Shown here one piece after another: positions 22,960-36,300 of a DNA stretch of 64,000 nt (position 1 is its first letter; each line of letters begins with the position of its first letter). The position numbers and the translations under genes are program-made. The notes below the pieces were generated by a model. That model did no database searches, had not been told where the DNA came from, and worked only from the letters and a program-made list of their open reading frames with translations. The stretch is from Camarhynchus parvulus (Eukaryota; Chordata; Aves; Passeriformes; Thraupidae). The stretch lies in NCBI RefSeq assembly GCF_901933205.1, contig NC_044585.1:4774001-4838000 (forward strand), written 5' to 3'.

Positions 22960-25935
22960 GGCTTTTTGTGGGGAGACAGGAGGATGGGGACACATTTCCC
23001 CTTAAATCAGTGGCCGGAGGTGCAAGATATCCATCAGTCTGTGGGACTCACCCTTTCTCCTACCCAAGCCAGCTGAATGCACTCGAGCATCCGCAGGGAT
23101 TGCTCCCTGGTGACATCATGGGCCTCTAAAGTCACAGCTCCCAGGATCTCCTGCATAAGAACAAAGGATGGCAGGGTGGTGTTCACAGGGCTTCCCTTTG
23201 GTGTGTCATCGCAGAAAGACCTGAGATCTTCACCCAATTTCCACTGAAGATCCCACAGAGGTAAACCAGGCTTTATCCTTGAGTCTTGCAGCCTTTGCCA
23301 AGCAAAGCAGCATCCAAACACCAAAATTCCCCCTTCTCCAACTACCCCACAGCACGTGGTAAACAGGCTGTGAACCACTGATTCTGGCTCTGCTGCTGAT
23401 CCTCCCAGTGACCCTGAGCTTTTGAGTGAGCTCTCCTGATCCAGAGGCAAAGCAACAGCTGAGCAAAGCCATGAACGCCCACGAGGCTGGGGAAAATCCG
23501 AGAGTGCAGCAGGTTTGGAGATCCAAAGCTGAAGAAGCTGTTCAAGGCTCAGAGCTATCATTCCCATCACCCTGCTCAGAAGACTCCAAAACCCCTGTGG
23601 AGCACCAAAGGGGTTGCCAGCAGGTGAAAGTCCCCACATTCCCTACTTCCCAAAAAAATCTTTGCAGTGCACCAATGGCTGAGCTTTTTTTTTTCTTTCT
23701 TTCTCAGTACAAAGAAACTGTTTATTTAGAAAGATCAAGGAACCAAAAACACAGGGAAATGGTTTTTCTGCTGGGAAGGCAGCAAAGCATGCCCGGCCTC
23801 GCTGGCGTGTTCCTGCAGCGCTGCGGCAAATGCAGCGAGCTGGATGCAGCCTGCCTGCCTGCTTCCATGGCTAGTCCAAGAGCCATCAGCTCTTTCAAAG
23901 AATGACCAATTTGTTCCCTGGGGTGGCATTTCCTTATGATTCATCCCACTGTGCTGCAAGCTGGGTTGCAATCCCAGGAGGATACACTCACGTGCTGGAC
24001 TCTGGGCTGCAGCGAGAGTTTCCGTGACCATCAAGACTTTTTTTTTTCCCTTCCAAGTGTTGCTCCGCCCCGTGTGGGTGCCAGGGCAGTTTTCCCACAA
24101 GCTGGATCTGCTTTTTGATGGAGAACTGTTGCTGTTACAACATTCAGAATGTGCAGAGTCATCCTTGTAATGGCCTCTTGGAGTGGAAATTGCATTAAAG
24201 AGCAGTGAGGAGGGGAAAAAAAAATTAAAACCCCTTAAATTCAGTGAGGCAGAAGTGTCTCCCTTGAGCAACAGGATGTCTTCTGTAAACACCAGGCTAC
24301 CACAGCTGTCAGAGATCTGAAGTGCTGCATTAAAATATTTCATTTTATCATTGCTGAGACAGAGTGAGAAAGCTGAAGGGATCATTTCAGCCTTTCCTCT
24401 CCCCCTTGTGCTGCCAAAATCCCACCAAGAAGGGTGAAGCCTTGTTACTTTAATGGAAGTTCATTTTCCAAAGGGCAAGTCTGCCTCTAAAAAGGTTGCA
24501 GGCACTTCTCCCCCACGCACATCTACAAGGTTGCCAAGCCATAATTTTAACAGCAAATTTTTTATTTGCCTCTTTTTTTTGTCTTAAATCCCAACCACTT
24601 GGGATTTATGCAGTGCATGGGAAGCAGCTCTCCTGACGGGAGCGAGTTTTCACACACGGTGGTTGTGTGTGGTTCCAGCTTTTCTCTGCAAAGGAGTGGC
24701 CCAGGCACTGGCACACATGCAAGGAGAGCAAGATGAAGTATTTTTGGGTGCTCTGATTCTTTGGTATCTAATCAGGGTTGATGGCTGGGGCTGGCCATTG
24801 CTCACATCCAGCCGCCTGCCCAGCTCCAATAGCATCTGCAGCCTGGGAGCTCACACTTCATCTGCAGCATCCACAGCCCATTGGTGCAGTGGGAGGCTTC
24901 CAAACCATGAATTATCTTTCACAAGTCACTTATCACAGAGACACATTCATTCAACTGGACCCAACTCAGCTCTGTTGGCTGGAAGTTCAACTGAGGGCAC
25001 ACGCATTCACTATTTTATTTTTTCTTTTATTTGGACCATGCAATTTTGGTGTTACAGAGCCAGACATTAAGCTGGCTGATAGTCTGGTCCTGTGAAGCAT
25101 TCTGAGTTGGCAAAGTTTTACTACTGATTTATGTGGCACAACAGCTCAGGGCCTGGGATGCATCCATAACATTCGTTCCATCTGTCGTCAATGCAGATTC
25201 TGTTCTCCACCACTCATGCTGGCAGGGCTTGATCTACTCTTGGTGAGGGGGGAGGAAAGGGGATGAGAGAAGAGGAACCTGAAGTCTCCCATTGGTGCCA
25301 ATGGCTTCACAGGAGGCCTCGAGTTCTTCAGCTGCCTGTAAGCATTGTTGCTGTAGTGATAATCTTTGGCAGCCCATTTAGGAGGGGAAGGGAATGAGCG
25401 GCCGCACTGATTTTCAGGAGGATTTCAGAATCAATGTCCACCAACAGTCTCATTTCAGGCCCACACATGCCTGCACTAATAAAGGATAAAGGTCCAAAAA
25501 ACCATTTAGTCCTCTTGGTCTCCTACCCTTGTTCCTTGCAGGCAGATGTCCTCTCTGATCAAACCACACACAACACTGACTCCTTTCAGAGCAGTTAAAA
25601 CCCCACTAAACTGTGAGTTATCTTCCAAGAGTATGAGCAAGTCAGTCCAAGAAGCAAAGGGAACATTTATCTTGGGCACAACAAAAGCCTCCAATCTGCC
25701 CTGGAGATCTCTGGCACGCCTGGGGCTGGCTGAGGCTGACAGGGCTGGAAGCTCCATCCCCAGAGCAAGTGTTGAGCACCGCTCTGGGATTCACACTGAG
25801 CTGAGAGGCCTCTAGTGCTCAGAGACAGCTGAGGCATGAGCCAGGCTGCAAGCCAGGATGCTCTTCCCCCCTTCCCAAGACTGGGAGGGGTGGGGATAGT
25901 GCCCCCCCATGCACAACCTATGTCCAAGGCTTTGC
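22960..25935. other. Unique non-coding DNA
   Basis: No gene or interspersed repeat is recognised. Open frames up to 216 codons on the minus strand (23034-24385) overlap plus-strand frames and show no domain. A patch near 25330-25430 keeps a GCGGCCGC word and mixed composition, mildly CNE-like. A T run lies at about 24030-24040. Confidence 0.5.
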
Positions 25936-26220
25936 TGAAACGCTGATGATGCGATTCACCCTGGAATTTTACCTTCTGGTTCCTCACTGTTCCAACGCCT
26001 CCGACATCTACAAAAAGCTGGAATTTCCTGCCAGCTCAGTGGTGCAATTTCAAATGCTTTTTGGTTTTCGACGGCGCTCTTTAATCTCCAGCCAGCTGGG
26101 CCCGTGCGTTAGCGTGAAGGCTGAAAGCTTCAGAGCTCTGGGCAGTCAGTTTTCCAAGGATCTCACCTGTGGGTGGAATGGTTTGCTGCAGCTCTGCGTT
26201 AAATTAAAAAGAAACGCACA
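25936..26220. promoter_or_regulatory. Candidate conserved non-coding element
   Basis: A repeat-free patch keeps isolated CpGs (TTTCGACGGCGCTC near 26070 and CGTGCGTTAGCGTG near 26104) within otherwise CpG-poor, AT-leaning DNA. No recognisable peptide is present. The CpG retention is the main reason for the call; the role is inferred. Confidence 0.3.
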
Positions 26221-27049
26221 TGCAAGAACCATGTGTCTGAGCTGCTGTGTCCCCTCTGCTGTGCAGAGCTGTGCGCCAGCTCCAGGCTTCCCTTTCAGAG
26301 AGAGAGAGCTGCAGGTTTAGCTCCTGGTGCCAAGAAGGGCAAGGAGCAATTTGGAGCAGAGAGATGCAGGGGCTGGCAGGTGCGGCACGGCACGGTGCCA
26401 TGAGGGCCTCCCCAGGCCCTCCATGGGGGAAGGATGGAAATCCAACCAACCTTTCTCTTTGGGAGGATACCTTTAAAGAGAATACATGCTTTCTCAAGGG
26501 TTGTCCCATTAGACAAGTGGATTTGATTCCCCTATTTCCCGTGAGAACTGTGAGAAAAGATCCCATCATAGACTCTGCTGAGCTGTTCGCAGCCTGCACC
26601 ATCATGGGAGTCCTGCAGAGAAGAGCCTGCTGGCCACAGCAGAATGAGCACCCCTAACCTACACAAAGGCTTGCACAAGAACTTTCACAGCTCCAGACTA
26701 TGGGGACCAGATCATCAGCTGATACAAGGTAACATAATTATTGAGAAATAAATAAATCGGGTCCAGCCCATATCACTCATGAATGTGCTCAAGGGAAAGA
26801 GACAGCTACAATCCATGTGATGGAATCACAGCAGAAATATTTGAGAGCTGGTCTTATGTGATAAACCAAAAAAAGTGCATGTCAGAGAAGAAAAGGAGGT
26901 AGGAAAAAGTCCTGTCCCCCGCTCATGCTACTATTTAAGAAAAAAATCTGTTTATTCAAAGAGATCTGACAAGGTCTACAGCAAAATGGATGAGGAGCTG
27001 AATATGTAAAAGAAATAACCATCACTGAAAATAAATTCAATTATTTGGT
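26221..27049. other. Unique non-coding DNA
   Basis: No gene or repeat is recognised. The 130-codon overlapping frames at 26204-26657 on both strands have no known domain. Confidence 0.5.
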
Positions 27050-27245
27050 TTTGCTTAGAGAAGCAACAAAGTTTCTGACATGTTTGTTATTCAGTCTGTC
27101 ATTAGAGCTGAAAGATGTCTCAATAATGTTGTAGTTACATTTTTAACATCCACTCTCCTCCAAGCAGTTTGCATATTTTCCACTACGTTAGCTGATGAAG
27201 CCATTAGTTACAGTTACTTAAAAATAAATGAGCTCTGTATTTTCC
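27050..27245. promoter_or_regulatory. Candidate conserved non-coding element
   Basis: An AT-rich patch has several ATTA-type words (GTCATTAGAGC, GCCATTAGTTAC) and a TTTGCATATTTTCC word near 27168, close to a POU-type octamer. It is repeat-free. The regulatory role is inferred from composition. Confidence 0.3.
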
Positions 27246-30200
27246 TTCCTCCACACTCCTCATCATGAAGCTCAACAGCAGGGGACGGGGGACAGGCAAG
27301 GGAATGCAAGGGAATGATTTGGTCTGTGATGAAACAACCCAACAATGATGGGAAATGCTCATGTTTGAGCGTGGAAGGCGAGGACAAATAAGAAAAAGCA
27401 GAAGCATCTCTTGTCAAGCAAGGAACTGATAAGGGCCTAAACAGCAGCAAAACAGGCAAAATGAAAACCATATTTGCTAAAGAAAGTGCAGTTGGGAGGT
27501 TAATGGCATCCAACTCAATCTAGCAGAGGCAGGGTGGAATTTTGTTGAGCGTGCTGATGTGTGCTCAGTTGGCAAAAGGAGTTTTAACTCGTGCTGTTCT
27601 TTCTGCTCTTTACCCCAATCCTCCCTCCTCCCTATAAAAAAAAGTACTGTCGTCAGTCAATTCTCATGAAAAGGTTCCTGTTTTTACCCATTACAGAAAA
27701 ACAGGTAATTTTAATTCTTCTATCCCCTCTTTCCCAAAATTCAGCCATAAAAAAACCCCAAAGCAAAACCAACAGTTTGTGATTGGACCGTTGAAAAGCA
27801 GAATCTGCAAGCAATTTTGCTCTGTTAATTATGTTAAAAAAAAAAAGCAGATGATGTTTTCTGCCATGCAGAAAATAAAGGCACTAAATTTTCCCAACTA
27901 TCTGTGAACTGCAGGAAAAAACCATGAGGGGTAGAGAGAAACCCAAGCATGCCAGGAAAAAGAACAAGTACATTGCACTAATAGGTCATTGGGCAATTCT
28001 AACTCAATCCAGGCTTCATTGCTGGATACAGATTTATCCAATATATTGACTATTGGGTTGTAAGAATGGCCCTTCACACCCAGCATGGAGCAAGACTCCA
28101 AGTGCTGCCTTCTCCAGATGAGGATATCCTACTGAGATCCAGTCAGCTCTGTTGAGCTGCTCTCATTTTTGAGCTGTCATTGGGAGCTTTATAAAAAAAA
28201 AATTTAAAAACTCCTTATTGCAACAAATAATCTTAATGTTGGCTTCCCAAGGTGTTCTTATGCAATAATCTGTGGGGTTTGGCAATAGATCCCCACACTA
28301 CTGAATAAATCACCTCTGTCCAGGTGATGTTCTCAGCTCCTTCTAGACCACCAGTGACCACAGAGCAGCACCAGCCCCCTGTCCTGCCACAGCAGCAGGG
28401 CCTCTCCAGTCAAGAGGGAACCACAGGCTCCTCCATCAAACCATTAAATTATTTCTGTGAAGAAATCGGGATGAATTAAAAAACCAATCAGGGATGCTAA
28501 AAAAAACCCAACCCTACAGAATAGTGGCGGTCCAAATTATGGCTTGGCTGTCACTGTTTTATGGGTTTCTCCCCAGTTTCAGAGCACATGCTGCTGCCAC
28601 ATGTTGTTCAACAGCTGGGGCTTTCCAAATTGTTGTCTGGCAGTGGAAGATGGCACAACTTCCAGTGTGAGTTCTGGAGAACCAGGTCCTAACAAAGCTA
28701 CGCTGCAAACCACTTTTAGAATGTTTGAGCATGCTTACAGCTATTATTTTAGAAATTTCCTTAATTGCAGAGGGAGATTTTGCTGGTTTTGAGAGTATTC
28801 CCCCCTCATAAAGTCTGTTCTGCTCAAGAGCAATGCAGCTCTGTCCTCTCTTTCCAGAGCAGCTAAACCCCAGGTTTCCACAGGCCCTCTAACCAGAGAG
28901 ATGGGGCAGATTCCCAACAGTTGCATGTCAGACACTCTTCTTCCAGCTACATCCCATCACAAACACAGTCAGGACACGCTGTCCAGCCTTGGGAAACAGC
29001 TGGCAGCCCAAAGTGCCACGCTGAGTGCTGAGCAATTGTCCCAGTTCCCAAGGGACAGTTTGGGGGTCAGCCAGGCTCAGGCAGCGCGCACGATCCCACG
29101 CATGCGTCCTTCACCTCAACCGCACCCTCGGTGCTGGGGTGTGAGAATGCTCCATCCCCTCCAGCTAGTGGGGAATTCCCAAGCAGATGGTTAAACTGGA
29201 TTTCCAGCTTCTCTGGAGCAGCAGAATGGGGGTAACTCATCAGGGTGGAGGTAGGGAGCCGGCTCACGTTGCCCAGTGCTTTGTGCCCTGGGCAAGTCAC
29301 AGGTCTATCGGTCACCAGTTTCATTAACTGCAGGTGAGGTCACACCTTGGCATCTGCAGGGCACCTTGAGACCTTCACACGAGCCCAGTAATTATGCAGA
29401 AATACTGTATAAATAATGAACCACGCTGGGGAAATGCAGCACGTTTTCACTGGGGGAGTCACAGGCACCTTCTAGGAATGGGAGATTTGAACTTCACTGA
29501 AATCCCTGGGCAAGTGGGTACCTAATTTTCTTAGACCTTCTGAAGGTACTAGGTGTGTTAGCACTAACCTGTGAGCTCTGGTGCCTCTGGAGTTCAACAG
29601 CTCCTATGAGGCAGGAGCAGCAGGCAGCAGACTGAATGTTAAAGGCTTAAAACAAAGGTCTGTAAGTCAATAAAGTTCAACAAAATAAAGTCGCTCATTT
29701 TTTGCTGTCACTCACAGGCTGCTGCAGTGTTGACTCTGAAGGGTGGGAGAGAGGCAGAGGAACACACCGAACGTGAGCAGAGAGAATGAGACATCAAGGG
29801 GAGACCACAGCAGTGGACACAGCCCAGCCCTTGCTGACAGGTGTGGAAACAAAGTCGAGGATTTGGAATATATCCTGGAGCAGCGGTGCCAGCCAAGGAC
29901 GGAAAATCTAGGGCCCTTTTGTCCCAGTCCTGGAAATCCTCCCCTCATATGGAGGTCTCCAGCAGCTGCTCCTTCTCATGGTGGGAGGAAGAGCAAGAGA
30001 CAAAAAAAATCAAAACTCCCAAACACTGACAAATCTCTCTCTGCTTCAGCTCGGACCTTCCAGCTAGAGCTCAGTAACCCCCTGGAGAAAGCCCTTCCAT
30101 CCTAGGCTGCAGCCATCGGCAAAACCTGATCAACTTCATGTAGTAAGAGCCAGGACAGAGAACCAGACAACCTGTCCTGTATTGATTATGCTGCTGGCCT

Positions 30201-33200
30201 CAGTATGCAGGTCTGGACCCAATTGTCCCTTCTTGTCCCCCTTCTATCCCCAAATCCAGAACAGGAGATAAGATGTATCCCTTTGAGTCCACCAGGGTGG
30301 ATAGGAAGAAGAGAAGGCGAAGTTCTCCTGGTGCTTCATCCTTCCTTGGGCAGCAGCTCCATGGCATGGTCCTGTTCCTGCACATCCAGGCCACAGTCCT
30401 CATTATTGTCTCAGGAGCACCCATGAATGGAAAGGGCAATGCCCTCCCAACTCTCCACTACTTTGCTGTGTGGACATCTGGAAAGACTATGGAAATATGT
30501 TCTCTTGAGCCCCCAGGGCCTTTTTGCCTCTATTCTCAGCACTAAATTCTGGCTTGGGAAGATTTTCTCACAATATTTTCCATGTTCAGTGTGTAGAAGG
30601 GTACAAATATGTAATGTGTATAAAACCCCAAGGCTGGGTGGTTGGAAGGTTGGGGGGCTTCCCGCCCGTCCCCAGACTGATGTGACCAGGCCCATTTAGC
30701 ATAACACCAAACAAACCTCACAGTCTTGAATTAAGACATCTTCCAAGAACAGTCCAACCCTCAAATATGGAGGGTGTCAGCACTGGAGGGGATTAAACAC
30801 CCACATGCAGCTCTGAACCTCAGAACTGCAACTTCTGTTTGGATTTAGTCCTGCCCTGAGCCCATAAACAGGGATAGATCTTTTCAATCCATAACCAGAC
30901 CATGGCCTAAGATCTTAGGCTGGGGTCAAAGTGCTACATGGATTCATATCAGCAGAGCTTTACACATCTATTCTAGCTGAGAATCTGGCCACTTATGACT
31001 GGAATAGCTTTCTGAAACGTATCCAACAGGAAATCCTAAATCAAGAACACTCTGCAGTTTCAGAAGATTCCTCTCCCTCGCATCCAAACCCAACTAAATG
31101 TTTTGCAACTTTTTCCATTTTAGGAATGAGAGTCTTTCTTCTCATATCTTCCTCTCCCTCCCAAACAAATAATCAAGTACACAGGAGCCCAAAATATTTT
31201 TCCCCTCTGCTCACTTTATCCAGCGACCTGAGACTGCAGCCAGCATGTTTAAAACTGGCCAGCTGTGCTCTGACCAGTTGACTTTGGAGGCCCAGCTGGG
31301 ACAGCCAAACAGGCAATATTCCAACAGCAAACAAATGAGGCAACACCTTTGGAGAAGGGATCGAACCAGGGGAAATGGCCACGGTTCAATTCACAGCTTC
31401 CTGTTGCTTTTCCAGGGACAGCTGCTGGTGAAGGCCAGATTCTCAGCAGGAGTAAACTCGTCCTGCTGCTTCGAGTTCCCCAGCTCTGCACCAATTTTCA
31501 CCACCTGAGAACACGGCACAACCTGGTTCACATTTGGGCTTTGCTCTGCTGCCTCCCTGTTATCATCCTACATCTACAAATAGCTGCACTAGGAAAGAGA
31601 AGGGGAATAACAACCAAAATTTGTCTAGTCCAGAAATGGTTTCCTGGAACTTAAGTGTTGGTTTTTTGGGGTTGGTTTTTTTTTTTTTTCTTTTCTGAAA
31701 GTAGATAAAGTTGTTCATTGTTTGTCTTGGCTGCCTATAAACTCATGCCGCTGAGAGCAGCCTTTGATCACAGGGCTATTGGGAGGCTGACCCTGGACAG
31801 CCAATCCGCTCCCTGCTCTTCCAGTCTCACCAACCCAGCCCTGACTTCCTTTTTCATAAAAAGCCATAAAAAAATTATACATACATTATCCAAGAGCCCT
31901 TGCAGCAGTCTAGGGATGCTGATCTAACTAGCTTACAGACAATTTCAATATCAGGCTATTCCCTTCCTCAAGGGCTTCTGTGACGGGAATGGGGAAGGAG
32001 GGAGTTTGTGATCTCAGATGTTCTGCCATGAGCAGCAGCAACTCCATCCAAACTTGCATCAGGGTGTATCCAACAAATCCCCTTTGAAAGGGGCAAACCA
32101 TAGCCCTATAAAACACTGTCAGGAGTCTATTTCATGTTCTCTTTTCCCACTGAGAAGTTTCTGGACATTTGCGTAGGATTTCTGTGTTCCTGGGATCTGG
32201 TCAGAGCTCCCAGCTCTAGCTGGTTTCCTGCACATCCAGAACATTTTTGCAGCATGTGTTGCCCAACCGCAGAGGCTGCAGGCACAAAACACATTTTCTT
32301 CTGACACCTAGCAGGGAGTTTTTCTACATAAGTCCCCCTGTGTAATGTGACTCATTGCTCCCACACTTCATGGAAGCAGCATGCTTAGTTTATTCTAGCA
32401 TACCCCGACCATATTCCCAAAGCACTGGATTTGCAAAGCTTGTGTAAACGATCTGGAGCGTGAGCACGAGCAGGGCAAAGCTTCCCAGCAATTCCCCACA
32501 GATGCCAGCTCAAGCCCTGTGTTCCTCCCCAGCAGAATGACATGAAAAAACAGTGCAGATGACCTGAGAGACACGGGGTAGTAAAAAAAAGAACTTTTAA
32601 GGAATAAGAGGTACTCATCTCTTTAATATCTTTTTCCCTGCCAGCATGAACCAGTGAACTCTGAAAGCTGGGGTGGCAGAATTGCCACAAGGCTGGGTTT
32701 ATTAGCCACCTCCTTCATCAGGGGACTCAGATGATCTGATATGCATCAGATGATATCCAGAAGACTCAGGAGTCAAACTTCCAGGTCCTTTGTTCTTGGA
32801 GTCCTACACCACGCTCGAGCCATTAACATCTCCAGTCCAAAATCAGTCCCACCCACGTATGCAGCAGCACAATTACACTGGCTTAAGCAGCTCCACTGGT
32901 GCAGAAATACATGACTGTCAAGCCAACCTTTAGAGCAGAGTCAGGAACGAGACACGTTCTTGCTGTGCTTGTGTTTATCTGATACATTAGCTATGAAAAT
33001 GATCAGACAAGCCAAACGTTCAGACTAACGTCTTGCTCTTGTGTCTGGCCACAGAGTGGAAAGTCAAGTTCCAGTTAGTTGTGGTCTGAACAGATGCAAC
33101 AGGCAAAAAACAGCCAATTATTTCTAATTCTCAAATAATAATACCAGGGCAGTGGAGGGAAATATGTGACTGGTCTATAGTTTCTCAGAAAGCTTGCAGC

Positions 33201-33322
33201 AAGGCCAGGGAGAGAATGTGGTGGTTACATAAACTGGTTCGGCTCTGGCCATGACATTTTCCCCTTTCTTCCCAGTCACCTTCAAAACCCACAAATAGAG
33301 ACTCAGGCCTCCCAATTTCTGA
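27246..33322. other. Unique non-coding DNA
   Basis: Six kilobases hold no recognised gene or interspersed repeat. There are short A or T runs (about 27833-27846, 28191-28203 and 31675-31690) and AT-rich intervals, but no strong motif cluster. All open frames are short and unremarkable. Confidence 0.5.
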
Positions 33323-33705
33323 GAATCATAGAATGGTTTGGGTTGGGAGAGACCTTAAAGCCCATCCAGTGCCACACCCTGCCATGACAGGGATGCCTTC
33401 CACCATCCCAGGTGGCTCCAAGCCCTGTCCAGCCCGTCCTTGGACACTGCCAGGGATCCAGGGGCAGCCACAGCTTCTCTGGGCACCCTGTGCCAGGGCC
33501 TCACTACCCTTCCAGAGAACAATTCCTTCCCAATATCCCATCCATCCCTACCCTCTAGCAGTGGGAGCCATTCCCTGTGTCCTGTCCCTCCATCCCTTGT
33601 CACTAGTCCCTCTCCAGCTCTCCTGGAGCCCCTTTAGGCACTGGAAGGGGCTCTGAGCTCTCCCTGGAGCATTCTCCAGCTGAACACCCCCAGCTCTCAG
33701 CGCAG
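33323..33705 (-). mobile_element. CR1 LINE 3' fragment, antisense, well preserved
   Basis: This is the clearest CR1 copy. From the left it reads GAATCATAGAATGG (the complement of the avian CR1 ATTCTATGATTC tail), then 'tttgggttgggagagacctt', 'catccagtgccacaccctgc', and on through 'ggatccaggggcagccac' to 'ctgaacacccccagctctc'. The 3' end is at 33323 and the 5' truncation near 33705. It is about 380 bases, within the common range for truncated avian CR1. The wording fits a neoavian or passerine subfamily, but I cannot name the subfamily. It contains no intact coding region. Confidence 0.95.
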
Positions 33706-36119
33706 TTCCCTCAGTTAAGATGAAGCTTCACTGTCAGTCTGGGAGGGCACAGCTAAAAATCCCATGAGTCACATTCAGCTCTGCCTCTCTGGGGTATCCT
33801 GGCCATAGGAACATCTGTTGGGACCTGTGTGCTCACAGACTCAGTTCCAGTCATCCCTGCCACATTTTCTCCCACATATATCAAAACTCTTCCCAGCTCT
33901 TCTAAGAAAACTGGAAAAGTCACAAAACCTGCAACATATGACATCAGAGTTTAATACCAGCGTCCTAAAGTAGATGTGTGTCACAGAAAAATACCCAGAA
34001 TGACAAAATACAAGCATCAATCAACCCCTTCCCAGGTCTTCTTTCTCCTGCAAGCAGTATTTTTGCTCTAACTCTTCTAGAATATTTACCCAAACCCCCC
34101 CCTTTAAAGGATCCAGCACTAGCCACGGCACCAGTATTTAATGGATAATTTGGATATCACAGCCCCATCATTGCCTCTTGGAAATCAAAATTATGGCTTA
34201 TATGTCTTGAATACCTTGAGACTTTTTTAAGGTTGGGCATGCAATTCCTGTCAAGAGAGAGGCACATCCAAAATCCAACAAAATGAAGACATGTGAAGGG
34301 TCTGGCTGTAGGGACACCATGTCTAGGATTTTCATAAATACGTCTTTTTCTTGTTAGACTTTTACTAGCAGGTGCAACAATATAGGAAAAAAAGCCTAAA
34401 TAATGTTCCCCACTGTTATTCCAGGGTGATGCTGCCATGACAGAGCACTCTTGTGCCACTCTCCTCATTTGCAATGTCATTGGCAAAGTCCCCCTAGATG
34501 ACAACGGGGTCAGATGGTGACATTCGGAGCTCTGACCCTCCAGCTCCCTTTGGAACTCAGAGCCAGAGGGGCCAGAAGGAAAAAAGCTGCATTCCCTATC
34601 AGCTCTGGAGCTCCAGAGGGAGCTCAGCTGAGCAAGCCATGGGATGGAGAGCTGGGACCCTCCTAAGGACAGTGACACGATGGTCACTGTGAGACCTCAC
34701 AGCTCCAAGGATTGAATGTCAGTTCCTAAAATAACGACCATCCAATCGAGGCATGGACAACTCACCAACCTAGAAATGGCCCAAAAGAGGCAAAAGGAAA
34801 CCCAGAAATAAATATTCCCCTAAATCCCACTCTCTCCCTGAAACTCACACATGGAATGATGGTGCGTCTGAATTGCTCATGCCCTAGGAGACCAGGGCTT
34901 TGAGCTCCCTTCAAGAATTTTGGAAAGTATTATTGTGTTCTCTCTGCAGCAAGGATTGCTCACATGGGGCTCCGTTAGTCAGGTCTGTTTGGCACCAATG
35001 GGCTCATCCTAATCAAAACCCAAATGGCTCGGTTCAAAGCTGACAGAAAAGTTAACTCTGCCCCTCTACTACCAACAACAATGACTGGGGCCATGGGCAT
35101 CAGATGGGAGAGGCTTGCAGGGGGCTGAGGGACCTCTAAGGTTCTGAGATTGAGAGCTGAGTTTAGAAGTTCCTCTGTCTTCAGTTACTGTAGGAAATCC
35201 AACAGAGATATTTAAGTGCAGGCAGAAATTGGGCAAGTCAAAGAAATGTCCTTTGATGGAGCTGGAGTCCATCTTTACCACTGTGGCAGTCAGGTTTAAG
35301 CATCTTTCTACTCCAAGGACATCATGTTACTTTTCCAAGACTTCCCTCATTCCTTCTCTCCAACTGTGCAGCATGGATTAACTGCAGTTTTAAGAATAAG
35401 GATCCTTTGGCTCCCTCTGGGACAGCCAGGTTCAGAGAAGGCGCTTCAAAAGGTATTTTTAGGATTCATAGTTTTTGGGAGCAGTTTTTGAAAGCCAACA
35501 AACAACTTAGACCTGACTGATGCCACAAACTGCTGGATGAACTCCTGGGCATCTGGGCAAGGGCTTGTTTCCAGTCACACACATCAACAAGGGAGCTGTA
35601 TCATTTCCAGGCAGCTGAGAACTAACAAATCTCACTTCACTCAGCCAGGACAGCAGTGATCTGAGTCCAAAAGGAAATCTCTGCTCTACGCTCTGGTTTT
35701 CTCATCTGGAAAAAGAGGCACCGATCTCACAATCCTTAAGGAAATAATGCCACAAGCAGATCAAAAATAGATAGTACCAAATCAGCATTTTGTGATGCTA
35801 CAGTTATGACAAAAGAGCAGCATGTCAATACAATTTCAAAGTGATGGAAAATACACTGACAGAAGCCTTTTAAAGTGTAACCGAGAAGAAAAAGGATGAA
35901 AAGACCAACCAGTTTCACATGAGGCGAAAACCAGGAATGCTCCCTCCTAAGCAAAACAAAACCACAAGTGAACTACAAGAGGGACCTGTTGTTTCAAATC
36001 TGAATGGAAAAATCAGACAACTCTCCCATGGCACTCATGGAGCAGAGGTTAAGAATGAGGGGCACAGCAGAAAGGGGAGATGCAAGATAAGCTGCTTAGA
36101 TTCACATCTCCCCATTTCC
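33706..36119. other. Unique non-coding DNA, possible old MIR-like trace
   Basis: No gene is recognised. At about 35690-35745, 'ggttttctcatctggaaaaa' followed by 'gatctcacaatcc' resembles the 'cagtttcctcatctgtaaaa' part of MIR-type SINEs. The match is short and the case is weak. Confidence 0.4.
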
Positions 36120-36300
36120 TCCGCTTCGTAAGAACTGGGTCGTATTATAAACTTATGCAAATGTGTTTACTTTACATTTTATTTTGGTCTTAGCCATGCA
36201 GTTGTCAGCCTGTATCAACATGTCAGTCTGTTTGTGCAAACAATCATTCCTTCATGGAAGGATTTCAGTAAAAACAGACAAAATGTTATGACATGCGAGA
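36120..36300. promoter_or_regulatory. Candidate conserved non-coding element with octamer
   Basis: An AT-rich, repeat-free patch contains a perfect POU octamer ATGCAAAT at 36155-36162, followed by GTGTTTAC, which includes a forkhead-type core. It starts with two CpG words (CTTCGTAAG, GGTCGTATT). Regulatory role is inferred from motif content. Confidence 0.4.

Noticed and set aside
35690..35745. Possible MIR-type SINE trace
   Set aside because: The match to the 'tttcctcatctgtaaaa' core is short and the flanks do not follow the family, so it stays a note inside the unique segment.
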